Of a stretch of 33,663 nucleotides of DNA, positions 22,438-33,663 are shown in pieces (position 1 is the stretch's first letter; each line of letters opens with the position of its first letter). Origin of the DNA: Purshia tridentata (lineage: Eukaryota > Streptophyta > Magnoliopsida > Rosales > Rosaceae). The stretch lies in assembly GCA_003254885.1 (NCBI GenBank), contig QANT01002840.1, positions 1 to 33,663 of the forward strand. Direction: 5' to 3'. The notes beneath the pieces were generated by a model, which ran no database searches, was not told the origin of the DNA, and saw only the letters and a list, made by a program, of their open reading frames with translations. Made by a program: the position numbers and the translations under genes.

Positions 22438-23177
22438 CAAATACCAAATCATGTTTTTCAGTGTTCAATATATGTATATGTATCTCAAATCGCTCGAGAA
22501 CATTCATGTTAGAGGCAATTAAGGTATAAATTATTATAGCTTGTGCATGCAAAAATAAAAAATTCTTCTCAGCATTGCATTAGCATGATAGCTAGGAATA
22601 TACTAATTAAAACAGACACTTACTAATGAAGGCCTTCCCATTAGTAATACACAAAAAAAAGTCGATTACAAAGACAAATTTGAGATTAATTAGCTAGGAA
22701 TATATGTTTGAGGGATTGAGGGAGTCGTTGGTTAATAATGAGGTACCTCATTACTTCATTAGTAATATTACTAATATTTAAGAAATACTAATATAATTAG
22801 ATACACACTTCGTAAACAAACTTTAAATTTTTTATCCCAAGTCAAATTGAATAAAGATTAAGATAGAGATCAATCAATTAGAAGAAGGAATCATGTGTCA
22901 CCTAATAGTAGCTAGGTTAGACCAAACTAATGTGTTATCAAATGGTAGGTTATAGACCAAACTTAATAGGCTTAAATTTTATTTACTAAAAAAGAAGGGT
23001 TGAAATTTCCAACATTTTCATTCTACTATAGGAAACTTCTATCATTTAGTGAGAATTTTCATTTTGGTGAAGGATCGATGCTATTGCTAATTAAGACAAA
23101 ATAACAATATTCATGAAAATAAATGTAACGCCACACGCCCACCACGGGCTTACGGCCCACTCTTACTTGAGAGACCA

Positions 23178-23428
23178 ATGCCAACTAAGAAGGTGCAGAG
23201 ATACAAAACTCGGCACGCCCACATGGAATCATTACTAGACCGAGATCAGGATATTCATCGCACCAAGAAGAACATACGACAACAAACAAAAACTGCAAGC
23301 TCAAGACTGCGATATAACGTGAAGTCCACACGCACCACCTCCACTTCCACCGTCGCTCTCACTCTTAAAGCTCACCTACTCCATCGATCTCACTCTCAGT
23401 GTCTGAATCTGCGATCGAATTTTTTGCT
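23178..23428 (+). promoter_or_regulatory. Aconitase leader region with an upstream ATG frame
   Basis: The stretch before the aconitase start is less AT-rich than the spacer to its left and looks like a leader. An ATG at 23178 (and another in frame at 23223) opens a basic reading frame that passes the real start out of phase. After splicing of the first intron this frame would stop at 23576-23578. It matters only if transcription begins upstream of these ATGs, which the sequence does not show. Confidence 0.4.
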
Positions 23429-26400
23429 ATGGGTACTGTAAAACTAACAACCACCAGCTCAATCTCAGTCTCTTTTTTTGTTCTGATCGATCATCGATCG
23501 CAACTTCTTTTTTTTGGTTTTAAATTTGACGTTTTGGATTGATTGCAGCGGCCGAGAACCCGTTCAAGAGCATATTGAAGTCGCTCGAGAAGCCGGACGG
23601 TGGCGAATTCGGAAAATACTACAGCTTGCCAGCTCTCAACGATCCTAGAATCGGTTCGTTGCTCTGATTTTTCCTGTAATTTTTTGTTTGGATGCCGAGA
23701 AACAGTAGGAAATGAGTAGAATCCTTGTGATTTGTGTTGTTTTATTCTGTTTCTTATCTTTATAGCTGCTCATCAATCATTATTCTGTATTTTAGTTTTG
23801 AAAATTTTTTGTGCAACCAAGCAGAGCATTACTTTGTTTGTTTTTTTCATTTTCAAGTGGATGAAAATAAAATGATTGATTGTGCTATTGGCGTTGGTGT
23901 TGCAGATAAGCTACCGTTCTCTATTAAGATTCTTCTGGAATCGGCAATCCGAAACTGCGATGAGTTTCAGGTTAAGAGTAAGGATGTTGAGAAAATTATT
24001 GATTGGGAGAACTCCTCTCCCAAACAGGTTGAGATCCCATTCAAACCTGCTAGAGTCCTTCTCCAGGTAAACAGTACGTGGATAGCCACTCTTGTCACTT
24101 GCAGTTATCAAAATGTTAGTGATACGCGCATTATCAATGTGTTGTTCATCTGGTTCTCAGGATTTTACTGGAGTGCCTGCTGTTGTTGATCTAGCTTGTA
24201 TGCGAGATGCCATGAACAAGCTCAAGGGAGATTCTAACAAGATTAACCCTTTGGTCAGCTCATTACACAAATGTAATTTGCTTTTGTTCATGTAAATCAT
24301 AATTATTTCAAAGAGTATCAACATGAGCTTCTCATGATGTAGGTCCCGGTAGATCTTGTCATTGATCACTCGGTTCAGGTGGATGTGGCAAGATCACAAA
24401 ATGCAGTGCAGGCAAATATGGAACTTGAGTTCCAGCGGAACAAAGAACGGTTTGGTTTTCTGAAATGGGGATCCAATGCATTCCATAACATGCTCGTTGT
24501 TCCTCCTGGGTCAGGGATTGTCCACCAGGTAATTCATCATTTCAGAAACAAAAAAAAAATTATTATCTAATACATCACTTCCATTTTTTCAGTTTTCTTT
24601 ATGCAACTCCAGTATGCTGACCTGTGATATACAAATTGAATGCTGATTTGCAGGTTAATTTAGAATACCTTGGCCGAGTCGTGTTCAACACAGATGGCTT
24701 GCTTTACCCTGATAGTGTTGTTGGAACGGATTCACACACAACCATGATAGATGGATTAGGTGTTGCTGGCTGGGGAGTAGGTGGGATCGAAGCAGAAGCT
24801 ACAATGCTTGGCCAGGTAATGGAGTGTGCTTCTGTGGATCTTAACCTGCTTTTTGATAAATAACCTGATATCTTCTTGTGATTTATTGACCCTTGCATCA
24901 TATTACAACTTGAATTTTATTGTAATGCACTTCCTTTTGCAGTTTCTTATCCAGAAACATTCATTTGATCTTTTTTGGTATGCAGCCCATGAGCATGGTC
25001 CTGCCTGGTGTGGTTGGATTTAAATTATTAGGAAAACTGAGAGATGGTGTGACAGCTACTGACTTAGTTCTGACAGTAACTCAAATGCTTAGGAAGCATG
25101 GAGTTGTTGGCAAGTTTGTGGAGTTTTATGGTAAACCCATATATGTAATCATAGTATCTGGTGATATTATTGTTGTCAACTGTAGATGCTGCAGCTTCTG
25201 GTTGCTTTGCTTATTCATCTCACATAAGATGTTGGCCTGTAATCTCTTATGCAGGGGAAGGCATGAGTGAATTATCATTAGCAGACCGTGCCACTATTGC
25301 CAACATGTCTCCCGAGTATGGTGCAACCATGGGCTTCTTTCCTGTGGATCATGTCACACTGCAATATCTAAGACTAACAGGCAGAAGTGATGAAAAAGTA
25401 AGGGCTTGTTTAAACACTATTTGATATATAATGTCCGTTTGTTTGCATGCTGAGATAAAAAAATTTATCATGTAGGTTTCAATGATAGAATCATATTTAC
25501 GGGCTAACAGGATGTTTGTCGACTACAATGAGGTATAATATTATTCTGTTACTTTGGATACCATTCTATTCAACATCTTTTACAATATGGGTTCTGAATG
25601 AATATTATTCCTGAACTCAGCCCCAGGTCGAGAGAGTGTACTCCTCTTATCTTGAGCTAAATCTTGAGGAGGTGGAACCGTGCATATCAGGTCCCAAGAG
25701 GTAAAATTTCTTGGTAAATCAAGCTAGTATGCACACATTTTGTACCAATTTTTGAATTTCAATCTTTTGTGACATGCCACTGAGAAGCATATGTTTTCTA
25801 GGCCACATGATCGTGTTCCTTTGAAAGAAATGAAAGTGGATTGGCATACATGCCTTGACAATAGAGTTGGATTTAAGGTGAGAAGTTCCATAAATTAACA
25901 CAAATTGTCATTTAGTACTGCATGGAATTGGAAATTGTGTGGCCATTTTGTGTTCCGGAATTTGATTGCTTAATAGATTAATGTTCACTTAAAAGCAAAT
26001 GTCATTCTATTATTGTCATGGGTATCTCCCCTCTCTTTTTGCTTATGTTTCTTGCATGGTATTGCAGGGTTTTGCTGTGCCAAAGGAATCTCAAAGTAAA
26101 GTTGTAGAGTTCACATTTCACGGAACCTCAGCACAGCTTAGGCATGGGGATGTTGTTATAGCAGCTATTACCAGTTGCACAAACACCTCAAATCCTAGTG
26201 TAATGCTTGGAGCTGCTTTGGTTGCGAAGAAAGCTTGTGAATTAGGATTGGAGGTTGGATGTCTCTACTTTTGGTTCATTTCTCATATTGGTGTAATCAT
26301 TTATAGGATGACAAAAGGAAACAAATGAAATATATTATGCATCATTATAGGATGAAAAAAGTAACAAAGGAAGTATATTGTGCTATATTCACAAGAGGAT

Positions 26401-29259
26401 TGGTCTTTGGAGGTATAGAATGATGCTATTCCCTAGAGTTCATGAATTTCATGTCCGATAAAATGCATTACCATACACTTGTGGTAGTCTATTTTAGAGT
26501 GCGAGTAGATTTCCAATTTGCTGCTGTGTAAGTCAAAGATAAAGGCCAAGCAAAATTTTACTTTTTTCCTGAAATTTGTAGTTTCTCTGTGATTTGCTAT
26601 CTTTGGGACAGCAAATGTGTGCCTGCAGTTCAGCAGGCTAATTTACCATCCCTTTGTTTTTCAGTCTACCGAATACTTCTAAAGCTACATAACAGAGAGC
26701 TTATTTTTCTTTCTGCATTGTATACTTCAGTAGGGGAATTTATTGAGTCTTAGTTATTTAACTTGAAAATTTTTTATGTGTCTTTTATTAGGTGAAGCCA
26801 TGGATTAAGACAAGTCTTGCTCCTGGTTCTGGGGTTGTAACCAAATACTTGGAAAAAAGGTAATTTTAAGAATTTATGTACTGTATCTCGAGAAAGTTAT
26901 CCTATTTTTTGTGACATATTTATAAGTCATGTATTGTTCCTGCAGTGGGTTGCAGAAGTATTTGAATCAGCTAGGGTTTCATATTGTTGGCTATGGATGC
27001 ACCACATGCATTGGGAATTCAGGAGATCTTGATGAAGCAGTGGCATCAGCTATTACAGAAAATGGTAAATAATTTCTACAGTTAATGCTCATACAGATGC
27101 TACTCAGTTGAGTCTTGCAAGGTGACTAAGCTGTTTGTGTTCTGCACATTTACAGATGTAGTAGCTGCGGCTGTATTATCTGGAAATAGGAATTTTGAGG
27201 GTCGTGTACATCCTTTAACAAGGGCTAATTATCTTGCTTCTCCTCCCCTTGTTGTTGCCTATGCTCTTGCTGGCACGGTATGGAGCTCACAAATTCTTGC
27301 CCAAGAACTTTTTACTGTGCATCACAGTATATTATGCACCTTTTATGCTATCTAATTTGCATATGCCTTCTTCATTTTCTTTTTTCCATGTGTTGATTTG
27401 AATTTGTGCCTGTAACATTTGTCTATTTGGTACAATGCTGCAGGTAGATATTGATTTCGAAAAAGAACCAATTGGGTTGGGAAAAGATGGAAAGAAGATA
27501 TTTTTTAGGGATATTTGGCCGTCCAATGAAGAAGTAGCACAGGTAAGTTGCTCTACTGCTTCATTATGGAATTATTTTTCTTTTTTTGAAAATTTAGGAA
27601 TGAACAATTATTTTTCTTTTTTGAAAGAACCAATTGGCTTGGAAATTCATGTTGTTCTTATGCTGCCTTCAGGTTGTGCAATCAAATGTGCTTCCTCATA
27701 TGTTTATGGCTACATACGAAGCAATCACAAAAGGAAATCCCATCTGGAATCAGTTATCTGTACCTTTGGGCAATCTTTATGCCTGGGACCCAACATCAAC
27801 TTATATACATGAGCCCCCTTACTTTAAAGATATGACCATGTCTCCTCCAGGCTCTCATGGAGTAAAGAATGCTTACTGCTTGCTTAACTTTGGAGATAGT
27901 ATTACCACTGACCACATCTCACCTGCTGGTAGCATCCACAAAGACAGTCCAGCAGCCAAATACCTTATGGAACGTGGTGTTGATAGAAGAGACTTCAACT
28001 CTTATGGTAGTCGTCGTGGTAATGATGAGGTGATGGCAAGAGGAACTTTTGCAAATATTCGCTTGGTCAATAAGTTTTTGAAAGGAGAAGTTGGTCCTAG
28101 AACAATCCATATTCCCACAGGAGAGAAATTGTCTGTGTTTGATGCTGCTATGGTAATGTCCACCTATCTCAACTTTTCATAAGGTTCTTAGAAATTGAAA
28201 GGAAAATTGGGCCTAAAAATTTTTAATTCATTGGGAAGAATTTCTTGAATATTAATGTTGATGCCTTTTAATTTCACCTAAATTTTGATCAAGTTTAGTA
28301 GGTACACAGACTTATCATGGATTTTTCTTTCTTTCACCCCTTAAAAATACTGCATAATACTGGGATTCATTGCGCAATGGTGTTTGCATTCTGGATATAA
28401 TATAAGATTTTTTTTTACCAAAAAAAAACGTTTAAGACCTAGTAGGGTCTACCAAACAAACTCATAACAAAAAATTTTGCTGTGGATTATTCTGATTTTT
28501 AACTATGTATGTATTTCTGAATTTATTGAGTGGGTTTATGCTTTTTAGTTAGATTAGATAGAAATGTGTCTACGAATTCATCAATAAAGGTATAAGTTTG
28601 TTATTACCGTTGTGCTAAATCACTTACATTTTCCACTCTGTTACTTCTCTTAACAGAGGTACAAAAGTGAAGGCCATGATACGATTATTTTGGCTGGTGC
28701 CGAATATGGGAGTGGAAGTTCTCGTGATTGGGCTGCTAAGGGTCCAATGCTACTGGTATGCCCTTTTGCAGTATGCTATTCCATTTAATTCCAGTATATG
28801 TTTGACCTATCTAATGAAGAAATACTTCAAATCATGATTATTTTCAGGGTGTGAAGGCAGTCATAGCAAAGAGCTTCGAGCGTATTCACCGCAGTAACCT
28901 TGTGGGCATGGGTATCATTCCACTATGTTTTAAGGCTGGGGAAGATGCTGAAACTCTTGGCTTAACTGGCGAGGAACGCTACACCATTGATCTTCCAAGC
29001 AGTGTTAGTGAAATTAGACCCGGTCAGGATGTCAAAATAGTGACAGATAATGGCAAGTCATTTGAATGTACGCTACGGTTTGATACAGAGGTAATGAATT
29101 GCATCATACTTTGCTGTTGTTGCGTCTTTATTGCCTTGTCAAGCTCAGGTTGGTTGAAATTCACTTCTTCCTTCTTTGGTGCAGGTGGAACTGGCTTATT
29201 TTGATCACGGAGGCATTTTGCATTATGTCATCAGGAATCTGATCAGCTCAAAAAGTTAG
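23429..29259 (+). CDS. ACO: Aconitate hydratase, cytosolic (IRP1-like) type, 900 aa, 20 coding exons
   Basis: It interconverts citrate and isocitrate through cis-aconitate using a 4Fe-4S cluster. Exons: 23429-23432, 23549-23653, 23906-24066, 24161-24253, 24343-24528, 24654-24815, 24986-25130, 25255-25397, 25476-25532, 25621-25700, 25802-25877, 26068-26253, 26792-26859, 26946-27064, 27156-27277, 27444-27542, 27673-28152, 28657-28755, 28848-29090, 29185-29259. All introns are GT-AG and the sum is 901 codons with TAG. Cluster ligands are Cys441, Cys507 and Cys510 ([12 protein letters not shown]). DSH at 209-211 and GSGSSRD at 780-786 are active-site segments. The first coding exon is just ATGG, giving [17 protein letters not shown] as in plant cytosolic aconitases. 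No transit peptide is encoded: an in-frame stop lies at 23366-23368 with no Met after it, so a mitochondrial form would need a different upstream exon. In plants these enzymes serve the glyoxylate cycle and citrate metabolism; RNA binding is reported for some. Confidence 0.97.
26296..26384. repeat. Diverged tandem duplication (about 44 bp) in aconitase intron 12
   Basis: ATCATTTATAGGATG followed by A-rich sequence and TATATTATGC (26296-26340) is repeated with changes at 26341-26384. It lies in the 538-bp intron between exons 12 and 13 and has no apparent role. Confidence 0.65.
27571..27644 (+). repeat. Intronic repeats, including a partial copy of aconitase exon 16
   Basis: In the 130-bp intron after exon 16, the word ATTATTTTTCTTTTTT occurs twice (27571 and 27608). 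The second is followed by GAAAGAACCAATTGGCTTGG (27623-27642), which closely matches the exon 16 sequence at about 27459-27480 that codes for KEPIGLG. It looks like a short local duplication of coding sequence into the intron. It has no separate function that I can see. Confidence 0.65.
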
Positions 29260-31032
29260 ATCAACCATTGGTATTGCCATGCAGGTGCAGGTCATCATTG
29301 TACCATTTCTTCCTCCAGTTCGAAGAATCAACATGGTTGTCCAACACAAAGAAAGCTTCAACCCTAGAGCTGACCCACCTAACTACATTACAAATAAAGA
29401 AATATTGGTGGGAATATTCAGGCATTTTGAACTTATAATGCTTGTATCATTCGTGATGATAATTTTCAATATTATTGGATCATTGGTTGGTTTTATAATC
29501 TGTGGAGGTGTGGAGCGCACTCAATGCGATCATGTTTTCTGCTTGATGCTCAAATCTAAGCTTGTTTTGCTATCAATTAATCTCCACCTTTTTAATTCAG
29601 TCTGTATGCTAGATGCTATATGATTGTGCCACTAAGCTGTATTTTTCACCCATTTAACTCATAACTCGGTTGTGTTTAACACTACAACTGCGAACATATT
29701 TTTCTAAAAGATGGCACGAAAACGAGGGTTTTTTCATGTTGTCAGCTATTGATGCATGTCGATCTAATATTAGAGTATTGTTATTTGTATCATTCCAATT
29801 AATTATTTTACGTTAAAAAAGTAGATACCTTGAACGACTGGCTCATTTTTTGTACTAGGCAATATGATCATGAATTCCCGAAATAAAATAACCTTCATAT
29901 CCAGTCGCATTAGTTGGCCTCGTAGTGTATCTGCTAGAATTAGCACCTCTTTTAAAAGATGAGCCTCATCCTGTAAACCCCACCCTTAAATGAGTCTTTT
30001 TCGTTTGAAGTAGGATTGACAATGAGCCAAGCNAGCCAAGCAAAAGCTAACTAGAGCTCCGGCTCATGAGCTTGGCTTGCATGAGTAAGTATTATAAGAA
30101 TTTTATAACTATTATATAGAATACTGATACTAAAAGTTCGATACTAGGGTTCTTTTTTATTTTATTTTAGGCCACGGGTTAATTTCTTGTCAGTTTCTCA
30201 AATTTGTTTCAGTTTTATATAGAATCTTAAACTCGGGCTTGGGCTCAGCTTATGAAGCCCACCGAGTTCTTTTAGACTCTTTCCGAGTTAGACAAGGAAG
30301 GATAAGAAATTGCCTGTTTCAAAAGCCAAGTATCATCTCCCCAATGATGGGCAGAAGATCAACCTACCGCAATCATATGAAAGAATCATTTACATCAAAA
30401 AGGGCCATTGGTCAATAATGAAACATATTACATACAATAGTACATGTAATTTCTTGGTTTCCCATGACTGAAAAGGCACATAAATTGTCATCAACAATGT
30501 TTTTGTTATTTCTTTTTCCTAATCTCGGTCTTATCATCAGCTCAATAGCCTATACCTTTTGACAGTTGGAATTCCCATTTAAAAAAAAAAAAATTGAAAG
30601 ATTATTTTATCTGGTTGTGATAACAATAATTATAGCTATTAGCTCCCAAACAAAATTGAACCACTAGAGAGCAACAGTAGTTACATCATGCAGGCATCGA
30701 TCCGTATACTAGGTTACAAATGAGACTTGAAGCACAGGTACTGGAGCTCTCTGGATTGAGATGTCGACAAGCACAACAATAACATAATACTCGTATAACC
30801 AGCCAGAGACAATCATCGAAAGAACTTGTATGATTGAAGTGTGGAAATAGCATAACCTGAAGCGAGCAAAGTATATGAGAACGAAACCATAGAACAATCA
30901 ACTGGCAGATTTTATGAATTCAAGAAACTGATTTTTGTTGCTTCACAGAATGCTTCAACCTAAAAATGAACAGTCTTTATGAACTGTTAATTATCTATTT
31001 TAGGTCTAGATGGTTACCTCTCGTATAATAGT
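29260..31032. other. Convergent intergenic region between the aconitase and prolyl 4-hydroxylase genes
   Basis: It contains the aconitase 3' UTR on the left and the hydroxylase 3' UTR on the right. A 114-codon frame at 29279-29623 starts 19 nt after the aconitase stop and has a hydrophobic stretch, but resembles no family and is probably 3' UTR. An undetermined base (n) lies at 30033 inside a short direct repeat. Nothing else was recognised. Confidence 0.6.
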
Positions 31033-32903
31033 TCAAGCTTTGTACTCGTTGACACGCAACCATTTAGTAGATGACCATTTATTCCCCTTGATCACAGGGC
31101 ATCCACCTGAAATAAATACAGGAGAGAAATATAATGCATTATTAATAAAAGTGTTACAAGCCAAGAAATTTGTGAATGAATAAATAAAATTTTAAAAGTG
31201 AAACAAAAATAAAATTTGTGGAAAACTGTAACTAACCATGCAAACTTGAAGGATCTAAACTTGCATCAGGATTCATGCTCCAGAAAAGCAATGCATCACC
31301 CATCTTAGGTTTAATAGAAAGCCCTTTTTTCCCGCATTCAGATAGCTCATTCCACCAAGGCACAGAACTAATATTCCCTTTGGCAGCAGGGAACACAGTC
31401 TCACCCCCTTCTTCAACATCTGAGCTGCAACACACGAGAGGTGAAAACATTTCCAAAGGATATAAGTGGATCTATGTAGTGCATAAGAATCAAGGGTGTT
31501 TAGGAAGACATGCTATGAGACTTACAGGTACATAAGAACTGTAGCTATACGTTGACCTCCATTCCTAGTGTTAAATTCATCCTGAAAATAGTCATAGTGA
31601 GGCTCATACTTCTGTCCAACTTCATAGTGGAGAACTTGAAGTCCCTCCCCGTGGTCTGCACAATGTGGTTTTGGTTTAAAAAACAGTTTCTGAATTGTAT
31701 CAAACATACATATTACACAAATAATAGATGAACACCATAGGTTTAGACGAACATTTTAGTCCACATAAACAAGAACGCAAAAGAAAAAAAATTAAAAAAC
31801 AAAAGAAATAAATAAACAAGAAGGCAGGAGCTCAACAGCATACCTGCGGGTAAAAAGGTGAAATTAGCAATTTTTTCCTCAATGTTCCTGATAATTTTAT
31901 CGCGCCCTCTTGCCAAAAATGTTCCAGAGCTGGTACGAACCCTGTGTAATCCAATTTTATCGCATGTGAGGGGAAAGAGAGAAACAACAGAATTTTTCCA
32001 TCCACATCTTTTAACTGAAATGACACGGGGTTAGTGAAAAACAAAGACCTGCTATCTTTGCTCTTTCCAGTTTCACTATCAACCACTGTCGACTTGTGCA
32101 TATGAGGCTTGGCAAGATCAATTAGATATTCACACTCATCCTTGGTCTGCCAAAAGTAACCAACCAGGGTCAGCTTTTGGTGGCTTTAGATTAAATCAAA
32201 TCCAGCTATTTATAAAGCATTAACTTCATCAAATCCAGATATATATAGATAAAACAGAATAGCATTTTTATATACACACTCAACACCCATTTCATCATAC
32301 ACTCAATTCTAAACTCCCAATATATACAATGCAGATATAATGGCACAAAAATCATAAACTCCAGCACTCCTTGGATACCCATTACAATAATTCAAAAACA
32401 TAATCGAAAAAGAAAAATGCAAACCACTAATTAAAAAATATCATAAATTCTCAATCAGTGACAGAATTTAGCTGAAAATAACAGAGTTAGAGCAAAAAAA
32501 GAATCGAGCTGACCAAGAAATTGTGATATACAAAAGCTCTTGGCTCCCACGAGATGACTTCGACCCACTGGTCCCCTTCCCCATCATCTCCCTCACTCCT
32601 ATCAAACCCACCACAAAATTCACAACAATTACCAAATTAAACAATCAGAATATCAAAGAAAGCAAAATTCAAAAACAACTCACAAATCAATAATTACCTC
32701 TCCATGCTCTTCCGCACAATCGAGCTGAGATCGTTGGCCTTGGGCAAGTTGCCAGAGGAACCGGTCGGGACGGAGAGAATTCCAAGGGCGAGAAGAATCA
32801 GAATGACGAAGGTGAACATGACAAGCAAGGTCAGGACCAGCGTGGACGACGACGACGACGATTTGCGACCCGGGAGACGCGCGTATCTCGGCTTAACCGC
32901 CAT
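31033..32903 (-). CDS. Prolyl 4-hydroxylase, type II membrane protein (P4H3/P4H10-like), 292 aa, 7 exons
   Basis: An Fe(II)/2-oxoglutarate dioxygenase that hydroxylates prolines in secreted proteins such as extensins and arabinogalactan proteins, in the ER/Golgi. Minus-strand exons: 32903-32698, 32598-32514, 32146-32049, 31941-31844, 31655-31526, 31424-31237 and 31106-31033, all GT-AG, ending at TGA. A basic N terminus and a Ser run precede one membrane helix (about 22-44), giving a type II anchor. The catalytic domain follows: the ISWEPRAFVYHNFL segment opens it, HxD is His182/Asp184, the distal iron ligand is His268 and the 2-oxoglutarate lysine is Lys278. Length and the absence of a C-terminal ShK domain match Arabidopsis P4H3/P4H10-like members. 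The start is the only Met before the anchor and fits the family. All iron and co-substrate residues are present, so it should be active. Confidence 0.95.
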
Positions 32904-33663
32904 TGTTGCCGGAAATGAAAATTCGAAACCCTAGAGATTGGGATCGATGATGATTCGATTTCGATGTGGAACACCAAGATCTGAGACTGTGAGATTGGAG
33001 AATCTCAGATCGGAGAATCTAGTCTTACACTCTATATACGTCTACGCGCTTTTTGGTTTCAAAGTCTGCTTGGAAATGAAATGAAATCCCAGTGTCTGTC
33101 GGTTACTTTGTGCTTAATTATTTTCCCTTTTTATGTTTCGTCTCCCTATTAACGTAAATACTATTCCTTATAAAAAAAAAAAGGAAAATTATTTACATCA
33201 AAGTTACTTTTTTATCTACTTTAGGCCTCAACTTATGGTTACGGAATACTCTCGTCCCTATGAATAAGAGTTTTTTCAACTTTCTATGGGAGAGTTTTTT
33301 CAACTTTTAGTTTAGCATAGTGAATCGGATCATCGGTCGAATAACGAGAAATTAACTCAGAGGAACGTCGTGGTTTCACACCTCCGATCTGTCGCACTTG
33401 GTGATCAAGATTTCACGCCCTCGATATGCCGCACAGAGTATAAGTGGTTGCTGCCCGGTGGTGCTAGCTTTAGTTTTTGTTTGTTTATTTTGTTTGGTTT
33501 ATGTTTGTGTATTTAAGCCTCTACTAGTCTTGAGATTTGGTTTATAGGTTTAGAGTTTTTATTCTTGTGTTTGAGATTGAAAGTGGAGGTGCCTTCAATG
33601 AGAGGGGTGTGTTTATGTCATTCAATATGTCCCTATTTTATCATCAGAAATTAGTTTAGTATG
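32904..33663. other. Upstream region of the prolyl 4-hydroxylase gene
   Basis: It contains the hydroxylase leader and promoter (to about 33060), including a short repeat of GAGAATCT. From 33100 to the window edge I see no gene, RNA or transposon feature, apart from a duplicated GAGTTTTTTCAACTTT at about 33269 and 33293. Confidence 0.5.
33033..33038 (-). promoter_or_regulatory. Candidate TATA box of the prolyl 4-hydroxylase gene
   Basis: On the minus strand the sequence reads CGTATATAGAG, 130 bp upstream of the start codon. A transcription start 25-35 bp downstream would give a leader of about 100 nt with no upstream ATG. Motif and spacing only. Confidence 0.45.

Larger units (their letters stand above)
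18292..23428. other. Large intergenic region (5.1 kb) between the RING-H2 and aconitase genes
   Basis: It contains the RING-H2 promoter on the left and the aconitase promoter and leader on the right. Between them are CT/GA microsatellites at 18541-18590 and 18850-18865, a 126-bp tandem duplication, two diverged copies of a longer block, many TA runs and a small GC-rich patch near 20440-20500. No protein-coding gene was recognised, and no transposon ends, reverse transcriptase or transposase were seen. Confidence 0.6.

Noticed and set aside
23366..23428. Possible N-terminal transit peptide extension of the aconitase
   Set aside because: The frame upstream of the ATG at 23429 contains a stop at 23366-23368 and no Met afterwards, so no extension is encoded in this exon.
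29279..29623. 114-codon frame just after the aconitase stop, with a hydrophobic segment
   Set aside because: It lies where the aconitase 3' UTR must be, resembles no known protein, and has no promoter or leader of its own. It is probably chance.
1..33663. A search by eye for tRNA, rRNA, CRISPR arrays and intact transposons
   Set aside because: No B-box-like tRNA sequence, no regular spacer-repeat array, and no transposase, reverse transcriptase or paired long terminal repeats were seen.

Overview
This is ordinary nuclear DNA of a flowering plant, almost certainly a eudicot and probably a rosid. The evidence is AT-rich spacers, many short GT-AG introns, TA and GA/CT microsatellites, and six genes that all belong to plant or land-plant-type families. 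The order (Rosaceae-like) is only a guess from protein resemblance. No bacterial-style operon, CRISPR array, tRNA or rRNA, virus or intact transposon was seen, and no previously undescribed multi-gene system. The spliced models below were built by hand. Each one closes in frame with GT-AG introns and gives a protein of normal length for its family.

Layout: (1) about 0.4-3.93 kb, + strand: a clade D-type PP2C phosphatase (397 aa), with a probable 5'-UTR intron and several upstream ATGs. (2) 3.94-7.38 kb: spacer, including one less AT-rich block at 4.25-4.6 kb. (3) 7.38-10.37 kb, + strand: a DUF630/DUF632 protein (739 aa) with an N-myristoylation signal. (4) 12.99-10.71 kb, - strand: a single-pass receptor-like kinase with almost no ectodomain (461 aa), convergent with gene 3. 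(5) 13.0-16.7 kb: AT-rich spacer. (6) 18.29-16.74 kb, - strand: a NEP1-interacting-protein-like RING-H2 membrane E3 ligase (235 aa). (7) 18.3-23.4 kb: the largest spacer, holding a 126-bp tandem duplication (2 mismatches), an older duplication of about 450-500 bp at 21.15 and 21.93 kb, and a possible rightward promoter at 18.4 kb. (8) 23.43-29.26 kb, + strand: cytosolic-type aconitase (20 coding exons, 900 aa), whose first coding exon is only ATGG. (9) 32.90-31.03 kb, - strand: a membrane-anchored prolyl 4-hydroxylase (292 aa), convergent with the aconitase.

The genes do not form a pathway. Phosphatase, kinase, E3 ligase and DUF630/632 protein are signalling-type proteins and the other two are a metabolic enzyme and a secretory-pathway enzyme. 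Their adjacency looks like normal plant gene order. The points most worth a second look are the upstream ATGs of the PP2C and aconitase genes, the four-base coding exon, an exon fragment copied into an aconitase intron, the ectodomain-less kinase and the duplicated blocks in the 18-23 kb spacer.
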